DNA of 64,000 nt from Acanthaster planci (Eukaryota > Echinodermata > Asteroidea > Valvatida > Acanthasteridae): the NCBI RefSeq assembly GCF_001949145.1, contig NW_019091551.1:173716-237715 (forward strand). Reading direction: 5' to 3'. Below the pieces are notes generated by a model, which was not told where the DNA came from, made no database searches, and was given only the letters and a program-made list of their open reading frames with translations. Of the stretch, positions 20,683 to 31,280 are shown one piece after another. The position numbers were made by a program, and so were the translations under genes. The first letter of the stretch is position 1, and every line of letters begins with the position of its first letter.

Positions 20683-21718
20683 CTATTGCCATGTGTACTT
20701 GTGCCTTTTCATAAAACTTTGCGATGCATACCACTATAAAAAGCGTCGTTCGAGCGACAGAAGGTCAGTTCAGGCTAAACGCTGCAAGCTGAGTGCATCA
20801 ACAAAATGTCTCGAGAAGATCAGTCAAACTCGTTTAGTACTGGAGGCCTTATTTGAGAAATTCAAAGATTATTTTGACAAATCAGGGAACAGAAGAGTGT
20901 GCAGTCTTGGGTTGGGTGCAGGTAAATCAAGTGTATATACTGGATATACTTCCAAAATCAAGAAATAAAACACCAAATTCATTCCAGAGAGATGCAAGCT
21001 CCTCGTCTATCACACTATCGAATGGTTTAACACTTAGCATCAGGAGGAAACTATAGGACAGTGAAACAAAGGCCATCGATGATGCAAAAATGCGATTCAT
21101 GTTGCTGGCAAATGTACAAACCTCGACCAAGACTTAGTGCTACATTAATTTGAAAGGTGCATTAACTTTTGTTAAAATAGCTAATAAAGTAACCTGCTAT
21201 ATACTTGTTAGTTTAGAATATTTTGAATTCAGAATTTCAACCTTTCATCCATTCCATTCATTTTCATTTTTTCAGAGAAAATGAGAAAATGTCAACTCTT
21301 TCTTAATTGGAAAGCTTAACTCTTTTGTTTCATAGCTGCACGTGTCCAGCATTAGCATTATACATGCACATGTACGCATTGAATGATGCGGATTAAGCTG
21401 TGTCCTTCCTCCATGAATTAATTGTGTGCGTCCTCTCTAAAAAGAGCGGAACATGTATGTGAATTTTTATGATGTAAAGCAAAGAGAACGGATACATTTG
21501 GATGGATCCTATTGTGTACTGTGTCTTATTGAGCGACTATAACGTTCTCACGTCGCCCGTACGTTCAAAACAATAGCCTGAATATCATCTGACGGAGCTT
21601 GCTAAGGGCCCAACCAAATCTCATTTGACTGTGAACACCAGTCGTCCAGCAAATGAGAGTAAAGATTCAACGAACTTTCTCCCACTGTGGTTATGACTTC
21701 TCAGCCAAATTTGATTGA
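20683..21718. other. No recognised gene; one coding-like stretch
   Basis: A plus-strand frame at 20675-20968 includes LEALFEKFKDYFDKSGNRR and a glycine-rich segment. A related-looking continuation in other frames runs to about 21140. It may be a decayed transposase, but I recognise no catalytic motif. Confidence 0.25.
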
Positions 21719-21961
21719 CTAACATTGGTAAAGCTTTTCTTGCTTCGTAGGGTCTAAGGCTTCGATTTCTTTTATGCTGTAATCATTACCAAGGTATTTT
21801 TGAGAGTCTCCAGAGGCAACTATCGTGGTTAAACGATCTTTGAAGTTGGTTTGGGGTTGATTTTGGTTTTGGATCAGTTTACTTTTTAATGTATAAACAT
21901 ATTTCTTTAATTGATTGAAAGCTAGTCTTAAACAAAGATATTCATAAGTGTAATACGTCAA
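21719..21961 (-). pseudogene. Virus-like element protein fragment (helical, unnamed)
   Basis: A minus-strand frame of 80 codons contains LKKYVYTLKSKLIQ and TTIVASGDSQKYLGNDYS, then IKEIEALDPTKQEKLYQ. It resembles an unnamed helical protein that accompanies the other element genes in invertebrates, as I recall. It ends at a stop where the relative continues, so it is truncated. It lies on the same strand as the capsid-like fragment at 22360-22667, and downstream of it. Confidence 0.4.
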
Positions 21962-22173
21962 ATTGACAGCTATAACTAATTATTCGATGTGATTGCAGCA
22001 TTGCTATTTTACTGAACAGTTGGTTAAAATTCATTGATGATTAAGGCGTTCGTGTTTTTAAAACAGTATTTAATTATTCAACGCTTTGAAATTTCCGTCT
22101 TTGATGGTCAGCTGGGCATCCAAGGTTAAAAACACATATTTCGTGAGGGAACCAGCGGTGTCTGCTTATCTAG

Positions 22174-22359
22174 TCATTTGCAACGCTGATGCCTTAAGTC
22201 TCGGATGCGTCTTCGCGATCCTTGGGTGGTGTTGTCGTCGGCACTCAAAAAATCAAGACACAAACCGGACATTTCTTCCAAGAAATCGGCCACATCGACG
22301 CCTGTCAAGTTGAGGTCTTTTGTAACACCACTACCAGATTCTATGTCTGAATCTCCCAA
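22174..22359 (-). pseudogene. Short unrecognised fragment of the virus-like element
   Basis: A 61-codon minus-strand frame begins MGDSDIESGSGVTKDLNL and contains DVADFLEEMSGLCLDFLS, then becomes Arg-rich. It abuts the capsid-like fragment at 22360 and may be a different gene brought next to it by deletion. No family is recognised. Confidence 0.3.
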
Positions 22360-22667
22360 AACTTGTTAATTTCGTTCCAGTGTTACGGTATTGTGCGGCT
22401 GTATCGGTGGATTTGACGACTTTATCGTAATTGTTAAAAGTGAGCTCATAAGTTAAAGGTTGCAGCGGGTTGCAGGGCAGCAGGATAAAAATTCATGTGG
22501 TCGGTGAACAGTTCAATGTCTAAAGGAATCGCGTATCGGTTACCAAAAGTGTCCACGATAGCTTTGTCTTTTCCATCGTCGCCTGAGTCGCTGGCGTCTC
22601 CTGCAGCGAGTTGGAGTTTGGACACGTTTTCGGAGGTTGGACACGTTTTTGGGTGTTGTGCAGCCAA
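22360..22667 (-). pseudogene. Capsid-like protein N-terminal fragment of the virus-like element
   Basis: The minus-strand frame from 22667 includes DTFGNRYAIPLDIELFTDH and FYPAALQP near 22560-22470. After a frame change it continues as TYELTFNNYDKVVKS near 22445-22400 and then decays. I recognise the IPLD-E-TDH-FY and YELTFN pattern from unnamed proteins in cnidarian, amphioxus and related genomes that accompany DNA-virus-like elements. Identification as a major capsid protein is inference and needs a structural search. About 100 codons of what should be several hundred are present. Confidence 0.45.
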
Positions 22668-22982
22668 TTATCTTTGAAATTGTGAAAAAAATCGACGTCT
22701 CTGCAGCTAACGATGGTGTTTTCCTGTGTGGCGACACAACTCACATCTCTTGTGGCAGACCCAATTGACCGGCCTGATCGGAGATGGAATTCACCTGGCC
22801 TGACCCCACAATTAGCCTTGCGCAAGGATGAGCGGCTACCCTTACACAAGGGGGTGATACCAGCTAACGAACGGCGGACTAAACCTAGCAGCAGTTCGTT
22901 TGGTGGAAATGTACCACCACTTAGGAAAGACAGATCAATACTGGTATCAGAGCAAGGAAATACAGGGAAACCTTAATAAACC

Positions 22983-23370
22983 TCACAGGGTTTTTGGGTT
23001 TTTTTTAAACAAAATTTCGCAACAACGGGTCGACGAAGAACGAAAGAGACACGATTTGGCCTTGGAACAACTGGCCCAAGCGAAACAACAGTGGGAACAA
23101 AACCGAGGTAGACTCTTAGATTTTTTTAAACGAGCGAATTCATATGCCCAAGGTTTCACAGCAAACGTTTGCGAACGTGCACAAAGCTTTGATAGCACAC
23201 ATCAAAATTACTGGAAGCTTCATGGTAGGTTTACCACCAGAGCCTACGTTGAGTGATTTTTACACACCCAGCGAAGATCAATGAGTTAGAGAACTCGTGT
23301 TTGTCTTGGGTTTGTGGGTTTCTAGCTGTAATGTAGTTTCGTCCTCTTTAAGACGAAATGGTTTGCACTT
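22983..23370 (+). pseudogene. Coiled-coil structural protein of the virus-like element (frameshifted)
   Basis: The plus-strand frame at 22983-23256 contains RVDEERKRHDLALEQLAQAK and KQQWEQNRGRLLDFFKRAN, strongly helical and charged. A frame change near 23215-23225 leads to LPPEPTLSDFYTPSEDQ at about 23229-23281. An in-frame stop follows, then RELVFVLGLWVSS, a likely C-terminal hydrophobic segment. The coiled coil plus the PEPTLSDFYTPSE phrase plus the terminal membrane segment is a pattern I recognise from invertebrate element proteins without a known function. It is on the strand opposite its two neighbours. Confidence 0.5.
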
Positions 23371-23699
23371 CTGACTAACTCAATCACACTTCTCTGCCAT
23401 TCTACATGCATACTCATTTATTTCTACAGTAGTTCTAGCAGATGTGATACATGGCAAGTTAAAATCTCGAAGACCCCTTCCCCTCTCTCTCTGCTCCTCT
23501 TTATAACCCGTTCTGCTCCCCTCTAATTTCTAAAAAAGGGTAGTGTGGTCAGTCAAGGATGTTGTATGGTCAGCTCGGACCACTTTCCAGTCTCTGAGAT
23601 TTCATTTTCACGACTTTCTCATGAATCCAATTTCCTCCTTGAATAACCGTGACCTTTCCCCACATGCTTTTGGTTCCTTACTCAGAATTTCTTCATGAC

Positions 23700-24535
23700 A
23701 CTAGCGTATCGTTTTTAGAGGTGTATCCAAAAACGTTGATGTTGAGTTTATTTTGCTTTTCTATTTTTTTTAATTTGATTTGGGAAAATCGATGTTCGCA
23801 AAATTTAACCCGTCAGACTCAGTGTTGTACGTATAGTTTCTTTCTTCTCGAATTTGATCGTTTGGGTTTGATTTCGCTGAGTTTTGACTCTACCTTTGTA
23901 AAGGCCAAGGGCTGCTGTCAGACACCATCGGATAAACGCGTGGTCTTTACTTTTTACGTCAATGGTCGCCTCTTCATTATTAACCACTTGGTTAGTGGTA
24001 TACAAGAACTACATCCTGAGGGTTGGTATTTAACAATGTTGATATAAAACGCCGTGATCTTTTCGATGGCCCAATCCGATCCTCGCTGCGTAAACTTTTC
24101 GGTTTTATTTATATGTATTCTCGTTGCTCCTTTAATATTTGGTTAACGTCACCTTTGTTCAACATTACGTCAGAGTTACTTATAAATATAAATTCTTCTG
24201 TGACTTTGTCTTCTTGATGTCGCCTCTCTTTGATGAACTTGATTTTCAGCCTTGTTTCGAGTTTGAGGCTCTTTATTTCTTTTAACTCAGACGTTACTTT
24301 ATCGTTATTCATTTTCTTGTGCGAGTAATAGAACACCACAGGATCCGTGTTAAATAATCTAGGTTGGTCAATTACCTGTTTCTAAAGTTGTTTTTAAACC
24401 TCCTAGTCGGTTTAAAGTCGGTTTCTTCATACGAGTCTGGTGCGATATACACTTTGATCGCATTAATAATTTATTTTCTTAGCAAGCGGCTTTTTTACCC
24501 GAGCCAATGACCTCCAACCGATTTTTTCGAGCCAT
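23700..24535 (-). pseudogene. Polymerase-associated N-terminal region of a Polinton-like element (truncated)
   Basis: Minus-strand sequence begins MARKNRLEVIGSGKKA (ATG at about 24533). Coding blocks follow: KLETRLKIKFIKERR near 24270-24225, GSDWAIEKITAFYINIVKYQ near 24080-24020, IDVKSKDHAFIRWCLTAALG near 23965-23905 and KIEKQNKLNINVFGY near 23780-23735. This order (GS.W.IE....YINI.KY, then a K..D..F.WC..AAL block, then K.E.QN...INVFGY) is the region I know from invertebrate elements immediately N-terminal to a type B DNA polymerase. The polymerase itself is missing. Stops and frame changes are frequent. Confidence 0.5.
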
Positions 24536-24540
24536 ATCTC

Positions 24541-25970
24541 GTGATTTTTTTTAAATCAATATAATACAAAGCTGTATGACGTAAATAACAAACCATGTTG
24601 ATAGCACCCTGATGTGTATTACAAAAGACATATTGTACTGGGTACTAAGATTTTTCTCTTAATACACCTCAATTTATTACCGTACCGCAGGTCTATAAAA
24701 TGAAACACCTTTAAATTTGATACATTAGAAAAACCTCTCCAAATATTTAAATCATTTCTTCGCCAAATAACTGTTACATTTGGCAATATACTGAAACAAT
24801 ATTACAATCCCGAGAGAGTAAAAAAAGTTATGCAATTTTAATTAGAATGGATATTAATCGGCAAAATTTAGGACATTTTGCATTAGCAAGATCACTTGAT
24901 TTTAGTTGATCCTCCACGCTGGGAAGATTAAATCAAAATCAAACAACTTTACTCAAAGTTTATTTCAAATGGGTAACAATACAGATTATAAAAAAATAAC
25001 TAACAGATTAGAAATTCAACAAAACCCAATATGAACTGCTCTTGACATGCAGTGTTCCGAACTTGACATAACGGCTTCCCAAATTATTTGTCTTTGTCGA
25101 GTGAATACGCCTCAGTGTTTCTGGAATTCTATACAAAATAAATAATGTCAATGAAAAACTGAGGGCATATACCTAAACTGAATAGTTTCGAATAACAAGA
25201 TCCTACTAATAATGACGACGAAGGTTCCGAAACTTGACTGGAAACCGATCAGAGGCTTACGCATTTTGTTTGGACAAGCGGTTGTATTGTCAAAATCGAT
25301 GTCAAAATAAACAAAATTCTCGTTATACTCCAAAATCACTTTCACATTGGTCACTGTTGGTTAAGCCTATTATGATCCGTACGTTTTTGTTTTAAAAATT
25401 AAACTTACGGCTGAAAGGCAAGTCCAGCTGCGTGGTTACTGACAGTCCGGTCTGAGGGCATCCAACAACTGTGCAAGTCCGAACAGTTTGTCAACAATTT
25501 TCCCTTAAAGAGAGAGAGAAACTTGAGTAGCATACGTGACGTGTGTGCGCCGGTCTGGTGTGACGATCGTAATTCAAACTTTGAAACCGTCATCGATGAA
25601 ACGTGTGCGTGCACAAGATGGAGGGCGCTGTGTCCTATCCAGTCTTTATGATGAAGATCAATGAACTTATATATTCACCAATTTTTCACTGTTTGACACC
25701 AAACAACACTGAATCGTTGAGAAGGCATCGAAAACCTAAAATTCCAGAGGGAAAAAAATCGTAATAATGGCTGTATATGGGGAGAAAATGCTCCAGGTCA
25801 GCCAAAAGCAAATGTGCACAAAGTACTGCAGACTGTCTATATACTCTTGGGAATTTCAGGCCATTCATGGTGAAAGACAGCAATGTGTGGAAAGGTTTGC
25901 GGTAGCACCATGCGAAGGTATATATATCTCTTGAGAGTATGTGTGGTTCTGAAAAGAACTGGGAGAATAC
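24541..25970. other. No gene recognised
   Basis: AT-rich to about 25400, then mixed. Open frames at 25405-25614 and 25686-25883 on the minus strand show no family. The last part may be the 5' flank or terminal repeat of the Penelope-like element. Confidence 0.3.
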
Positions 25971-25976
25971 TCAACA

Positions 25977-26006
25977 TTTCGGACTGCAAGCTCAATCTGT
26001 CGTCAG
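25977..26006 (-). ncRNA. Hammerhead-ribozyme-like core upstream of a Penelope-like element
   Basis: On the minus strand, CTGACGA (26006-26000) is followed by a potential stem II region and then GAAA (25980-25977). These are the two conserved core segments of a hammerhead (CUGANGA ... GAAA). Penelope-like elements are known to carry hammerhead motifs in their terminal repeats. Stems I and III were not established, so activity is unknown. Confidence 0.35.
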
Positions 26007-26054
26007 GAGACTGAAGAGATGCTGATGATCGATGAAGCTGTTTATATAAGGTGA

Positions 26055-27215
26055 CTGGAAGATTCACAAGAAGGACACTCCACTTCGCCCCTTGGTAGCT
26101 TCAAGGAGAGGGCCCACCTACATACACCGCAAGACATTTAGCCAAGATTCTCCATCCCCTGGTCGGCAAGACCCAGCATCACCTCAAGAACTCGGACCAG
26201 TTTTCATCTATCACCCAAGACCGCAAGCTCCAGCCAGACAACATCATGGTCAGTTTTGATGTTGTGTCACTTTTCACCAAAGTCTCCACTTCTGATGCCA
26301 CCATAGCAAGGGACAGTCGCCAGGCGGACAACACCCTCAAGGATTGCACCGACTTCACCCCAAGCCAGCTCCACGACCTCCTCATCACCTGTGTCAACTC
26401 AACCAGCTTCCGATGGCGGGATAAATTCTTTAAACAGTTAACTTGAACCTCGGTGGGATCGCCTATATCCCATATGTTCTGGCAAACATACTCATGGAAG
26501 AATTCAAGCAGACCGCCGTTGCCACCGTAGACCATCGTCCCAAGATCTGGTTCCGGTATGTAGATGACACATTGTCATCTGACAGCACGGGCAAGACAAT
26601 CTCTGGCACTTCTTGGATCACCTCAAAGGGCTGCACATCAGCATCCAGTTCACGATGGAACAAGAAAGAAATTGCAGCATTTCCTTTCTCGATTTTGAGG
26701 TGTCCAGAAATCAAGATGGCTGCCTCTCCTGCAAGGTGTACCGCAAACCCACTCACACCGACAGATACCTCAACAGCTCCGCCCTCCATCACCTCAAAAT
26801 CAAGTCGTCTGTCAACCGAGCCCTTGTTCACAGGGCTTAAATATCCGCGACAAGGAACACCTCTCCGAAGAACTGCACCACATCTCCACAGCACTTCAAC
26901 GCAAAGGCTACAAGCCCCAGCAGATAAAGACTCAAGACCCAAGACCAAGATCCCCTCCCGGCCGAAGGGTCTCCTATAACCAAAGCCAACTAGATAAGGC
27001 CCTTAGTTCTGTTAATTACCCTACCTAAGTTGTACTTCCCACCGCATCCAGCGTATCCATGACATCAAGGTATTCCACACAGCCCCTCTCCAGATCCACA
27101 GCACGCTGACGTCCCACAAGGACAGACAAGATCCGCACCACGACCAAAGGTGTACAAGATCCCCTGCCAATGCGGCAAAGTGTATAATTGATGAGACTGG
27201 TAGGGCCTAGGACAG
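26055..27215 (+). pseudogene. Penelope-like element reverse transcriptase with remnant GIY-YIG
   Basis: Plus-strand frames give KIHKKDTPLRPLV near 26058-26096, then MVSFDVVSLFTKV near 26246-26284 (RT motif A with catalytic Asp). The next blocks are GGIAYIPYVLANILMEEF near 26452-26505, IWFRYVDDT near 26548-26574 (motif C, YVDD) and SISFLDFEVSRNQDG near 26676-26720, then VYRKPTHTDRYLNSS near 26737-26781. These are the signature blocks of Penelope-like RTs. Near 27145-27180, VYKIPCQCGKVY marks the start of the C-terminal GIY-YIG endonuclease, broken just after by a stop. Multiple frameshifts make it inactive. The long minus-strand frame over it is antisense noise. Confidence 0.75.
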
Positions 27216-27540
27216 GCATACCAACATCCCTGAGGTTTGTCAAACAAAAATGAAATAATTCTTTGATCCTTAAAATTTCAATTTCTTTTTGATTTTTTTC
27301 AAATAACCCCCAAAAAGGAAAAGTTCCGAAGTCTGCGTTAAGACATTTTTCAACTACCAACCCTCAACTTTCTCGCGCACCTACAGGACAATTTCCAACT
27401 GTATTTTTCAGCCATTCTGCTCAAAGATGGAAGCCCAAACACCCATGAACTTGATTCTGGCAAGAATTTACACAGTCTCACCCTTTGGGGGCCAAACAAT
27501 CTCCTTCAGAACTTCAACAGAAACTGTGGGGGCAGCTGAC
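27216..27540 (+). repeat. Dispersed repeat family R, plus orientation
   Basis: It matches the reverse complement of 15700-16045. It begins inside the GIY-YIG remnant, so it probably inserted into, and ended, the Penelope-like copy. Confidence 0.55.
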
Positions 27541-27670
27541 CACTAATTCCTACTTAAATTGTAGACTGCACCCACAGGGACTAGGACGCGGATTGGACTA
27601 TTTAGCTGGCTCGAAGTTGCCGACTGATGGCGCACTGCAGATGCCCGTTTCGATTCCGCTTGTCCCCTTT

Positions 27671-28340
27671 TGGACTGGTCCCCATGCGTATTACATAGGG
27701 ACCGGTAGGTACCTGCTGTTTAACGTGTGCGATTAGCCCTGTCAATTTGGATATTTAATATTTCGTTTTTCGTTAGGCCAACAGCAATGCTTTGACATGA
27801 ATTACGTTTGAGCGAGGAGGGGAATAAAACACAAGAACCTAGCCTTGCGAAGCCTCTGTTGATCACAGTGTGGTAATTTCGTTTTCAATGATTATCATCG
27901 ATAGATCATTTTACGGCAATTTATTGCCGCAATAAGTTTTAGATAAATGAACAATTTATGGTGAAGTTATTTTCGGTAACGAAGAAGAAAGAGCAAAATA
28001 TGCTATCACCTCCTGTTTGATTTGTGCACTGAGCGGGCATCCTTTGCTCATTACATAAAACCGGCAGGATTCTGCCGGATTCATTACCATTGTGTGTTAA
28101 ACATACGTAATTGATGATTTATTTGTATTAAATGTGTATTAATCTCACTTCATTATATTTTTAAGTTTAAGTATAATTTTGTACATTATTTTATGATAGC
28201 TTTTGTCAAGACTATTTTGTGTATCCTTTTTAATTAAATGCAATGTATTTTTATTTATTGTCACAGTCTTACACAATTCCGCATTTGTGGCGAGAAGACT
28301 GATATAACAAACCATTTAATAAATAAATTAATAAATTACT
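27671..28340 (+). mobile_element. Probable LINE 3' tail lying beside a family U terminus
   Basis: The left end (27671-27703) carries GGACTGGTCCC and GGGACCGG, like the ends of family U. The right part is AT-rich and ends in a run of TTAATAAATAAAT-like units at about 28314-28338, resembling the 3' tail of a CR1-type LINE. Two clean hairpins lie within: CGGCAAT..ATTGCCG at 27914-27929 and CCGGCAG....CTGCCGG at 28061-28078. No protein is seen. The interpretation is tentative. Confidence 0.3.
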
Positions 28341-28344
28341 CGCT

Positions 28345-28410
28345 ACCGGTCCCTACATTCGGAGGACGTCTGTAAGACGTCTGGAGACTACGTACGGGAC
28401 GGGAATCAGT
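28345..28410. mobile_element. MITE family U, copy 1
   Basis: It shares TTCGGAGGACGTCTGTAAGA, CGTCTGGAGACTACG and a GGGAC-GGAA-CAGT end with 35913-35984, differing at only about three of roughly 54 positions. An inner GACGTC-TGTAA-GACGTC palindrome is kept in both. The ends ACCGGTCCC and GGGAC form an inverted repeat. Confidence 0.6.
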
Positions 28411-29284
28411 CTAGTCCCCTTTCACCAAATTTTATCCACTAAAGACATGCAAAGCATTTTGAATTTTTCTCGCTGTCCTAATTTATGCGTATATGAATCC
28501 AAAATCCGGACGTGGCATGCGCAAGTGAAAGTGTTTACCCGTGTTACTGTTTAATTTAACTCTATCCAAGGTGCGCTCGTTAAAAATTACGACATGCATT
28601 TGCCCTTCCTGGCGCCCTGTAGGGCAATAGGGACTAGCGAACAGTTGCGGAAGCTGCAAATTAGAATCCACTTTGTTTAAAAGTCCACTGCGCAAGCACG
28701 CCGGTTGGGTAAACTGCATGAAGTGGTCCAGTTCAATCTATCGTTTGTCATTTTATGGCTGGTTTGTGCAACCCCACGCACAATAGTCCATTGCTATTTT
28801 GAGACAAACTGGCGTTATCCACGGACCCCCCCCTCTTTCCGCGGTTCTGGCCCATTTTATCACATTGCCAGCAGCCAATTAGTAATTTCAAAGGTGAACG
28901 TGCCTTTTCCTTACACAGTGGAACGTCGCTATACCGAACATTCAGCTCAGTGTACTGAACATCGTCCTTGGCTCCCAATATTTTGTGCACAAAACCTACC
29001 AAACATTGTGTAGTTGCAAATCAACGGAGATTCCGAGTCGCCACAGTATGCATCAGAGATCAATCCTGAGCGGTAGCTTGACGACTTTTAAGATAAACTA
29101 AGTAGCAATCTTGTAACTCAAGATTTATTAAAAAACAAAAATAACTTACACATACATTTTTAGAAACCTCAACCGTGAATGTAACGGCAAAACATCACGA
29201 AAACAGCGAATCATCATAAGAGGGGGCACTTCAGTTAAACAAGAGAGGGCGCTATTCAACAAGGCAACGAAACGTTCGGCAGTT
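28411..29284. other. No gene seen
   Basis: Nothing recognisable, apart from GTCGCTATACCGAACATTC at about 28926-28944, which resembles the hairpin arms at 29285-29348. Confidence 0.3.
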
Positions 29285-29348
29285 AATTTCGCTATACCGA
29301 ACGAACGCTGTCGTGAACCCCGTCGTGTTCGTTATAGCGGAAAATCCA
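29285..29348. repeat. Inverted repeat with CGCTATA.CGAAC arms
   Basis: TTTCGCTATACCGAAC on the left pairs with GTTCGTTATAGCGGAAA on the right. This word resembles the ends of pogo-type Tc1/mariner MITEs as I recall them. No target TA duplication was defined. Confidence 0.35.
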
Positions 29349-29569
29349 ACAATAAACATGAAAAACAGTGCATTTCGGTGGTCTCGTACGTACATGAACG
29401 ATTACGAAATTACAGATTATGTAGTCCTTCGGTAAAAATCAGAATAAAAACAGACCAACAAATCTTAAGAATTTTAAAATTTATAAGGAAATTAACTTGA
29501 AGCAATAACATACTTTTACAAAAGATTCTGATGTTTAACCTAACCTTTAATGAAAAGAACTGGATCACG

Positions 29570-29930
29570 TTAACTCAACGGAATCTGGAACCCATCGACT
29601 GCAGGTAGGTAAATCTTTGCAACGTTGTACAATCTCGTTTCCACGTAAGCATGGGGAATGAAAACAAAGGTACATGAACAAGGAGATCTAAGTACGATAC
29701 TGCCGGAAGCAAAAGGTTGTTAATGAAATTTTCACCCATCTCCTGGTGACTTTTCCTAAATATTACTTGGGAGGATAAGGGGAAAATTCCGACATGAGTG
29801 TTTCTTGGGGTGGTTTCAATTGGAAATTTTTCTTCAAAAATTATAGGATTTGATAGAACGGCCCATGTCAAATCCCCATAGGCGAACCGAGCGAGGGTTC
29901 CAGAAGCTCGCTACGTGATTTTTACTTTCA
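29570..29930 (-). repeat. Dispersed repeat family S, 3' part, reversed
   Basis: The reverse complement matches 44455-44802. Shared phrases are GCGAGCTTC.GGAACCCTCGC, CGCCTATGGGGATTT.ACAT, TATTTAGGAAAAGTCACC, GCAAAGATTTACCTACC and GATGGGTTCCA. Together with 14578-14975 it supports a full length near 770 bp. Confidence 0.6.
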
Positions 29931-31018
29931 GGCTCTATTGCAGAACTTGGAAGTGTGCGTTCCTGTTTCTGAATCTATGTTTCGTTGGCTTCGCTACACT
30001 ACACATGTCACTAATCAACAGACCCTTGGTCACGTTGTTTATCTTTTAAAAACATAAATTTGTAAGATGTCAGCGTTAAATGTGCCTTTCGGTTAAAAAA
30101 CAAAATTCAAAACAAAAAGTCATTTTCAAGGCTTTATTGATGAACATAATACTTGCAGGCGTGTCAAGATCGCCACCACCTTCTGAGTGAAGTCTGCAGG
30201 CTTGCAAGCACCTTTCCGGTTGGACCAAAAGTACTTTTTGAGATCCTCAAGCCTGTTATGCTAGACGACCACGAAATTGGTGAATTAGCAAGAAAAAGTG
30301 CTATTCTATCAACACGCCCATGTATTTATTTCAAATAAAGCACTCGGCCGGCGACCACGATGGGCCCCTTCAGTATACCGTCATCCAGGTACTCCAGAAC
30401 CTCCTGATACTTTTTTCCTTTCTCCTTTTCGCTCTTAGTTCTTCTCGCTGATATTTTGTCCGTTTTCGGCTCAAAATAAAATTGATGCGCCACAAGGAGG
30501 AGCCGCAGCGGGTGGTTTCGGTGCTGTGTATCAAATCAAGAGTCAAGAGGCCAGGCTGCGATTTGCGATCTCAGGCTAGCGCAAGCGGCGGCCGAGCCAG
30601 TCCATGCGCACACCCCCCCCCCCTTTTAAAGTGGCGTAACGCACGAGCTAGTAAGCATCATCATTACCGAGCCCACCACGTTGAAGTGCCCAACTAGGGT
30701 GCTCACGAAGCGCACAGGACCATAAACTGATCCACATGTATTTGAGCAGACGCCACGGCTATGCTAAGAGGAAAAAAGGCTGTGAGGTACAGGGATCTCT
30801 CCGAATGTCGACTGGCCTTTTCGAATGTGTCATGGTTTGCCCAGAACGTAGAACATAAACATTACAATGTTCCCTCAAAACCTAATTAGGGTGCATGGTG
30901 ACAGTGTCCCATTGAGGGTTGAATGTTCCAAATGTCGATTGAATTGAAAGTTGTATAAAACTTACAATTACAATAAACATTTTCAGTGTTCACTTTGTTT
31001 CCACCAGTCCTCTTATAA
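29931..31018. other. No confident gene; coding-like stretch at 30341-30490
   Basis: On the minus strand, 30490-30341 reads FYFEPKTDKISARRTK, EKGKKYQEVLEYLDDG and ILKGPIVVAGRVLYLK before a stop. This is a well-formed, basic then hydrophobic sequence that may be a fragment of a transposon protein or host exon. The plus-strand frame at 30153-30338 overlaps the region immediately downstream. A run of ten C lies near 30611-30622. Nothing else is recognised. Confidence 0.3.
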
Positions 31019-31280
31019 AGTACCGAGATGAATACGTCACAAGCACAATAATGTGCCAGTTCGGTATTCGGGAACAGCTACAAGTGCGCTTGATAGTCTG
31101 CCCCATCGGTCATTGATTTCTATTATCAATGTTATCAGCGCAGCCGTACGCTGACTTACGCGCGCGCCTCGTTCCCGACAGACCTTGGCTTTTACCGAAC
31201 TGGCTCATAATGTGTAAAAGGTATTAGCGCAAGAACCGGCGTGTGAACCAACACGCGCGCGTACTAAATTCGTTAGCACT
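31019..31280 (-). mobile_element. MITE family V, reversed copy carrying a nested insertion
   Basis: The outer parts match the reverse complement of the V copy at 33928-34072: AGTACCGA.ATGAATACGTCA at the left end and ACACGCGCGCGTACT..ATTCGTT at the right. The middle is interrupted by the 151-bp element at 31056-31206. Confidence 0.55.
31056..31206. mobile_element. MITE family W (151 bp) with 8-bp target duplication
   Basis: It starts CCAGTTCGGTA and ends TACCGAACTGG plus CTC. It is flanked on both sides by ATAATGTG (31048-31055 and 31207-31214). An 8-bp duplication is the hallmark of hAT-superfamily insertion. It sits inside a family V element. Confidence 0.65.

Noticed and set aside
23649-24047. 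132-codon plus-strand open frame
   Set aside because: Antisense to the polymerase-associated region, whose minus-strand blocks are family-like.
26463-26948. 161-codon open frame on the minus strand
   Set aside because: It lies antisense to the Penelope-like reverse transcriptase, whose plus-strand motifs are clear. It has no family signature of its own.
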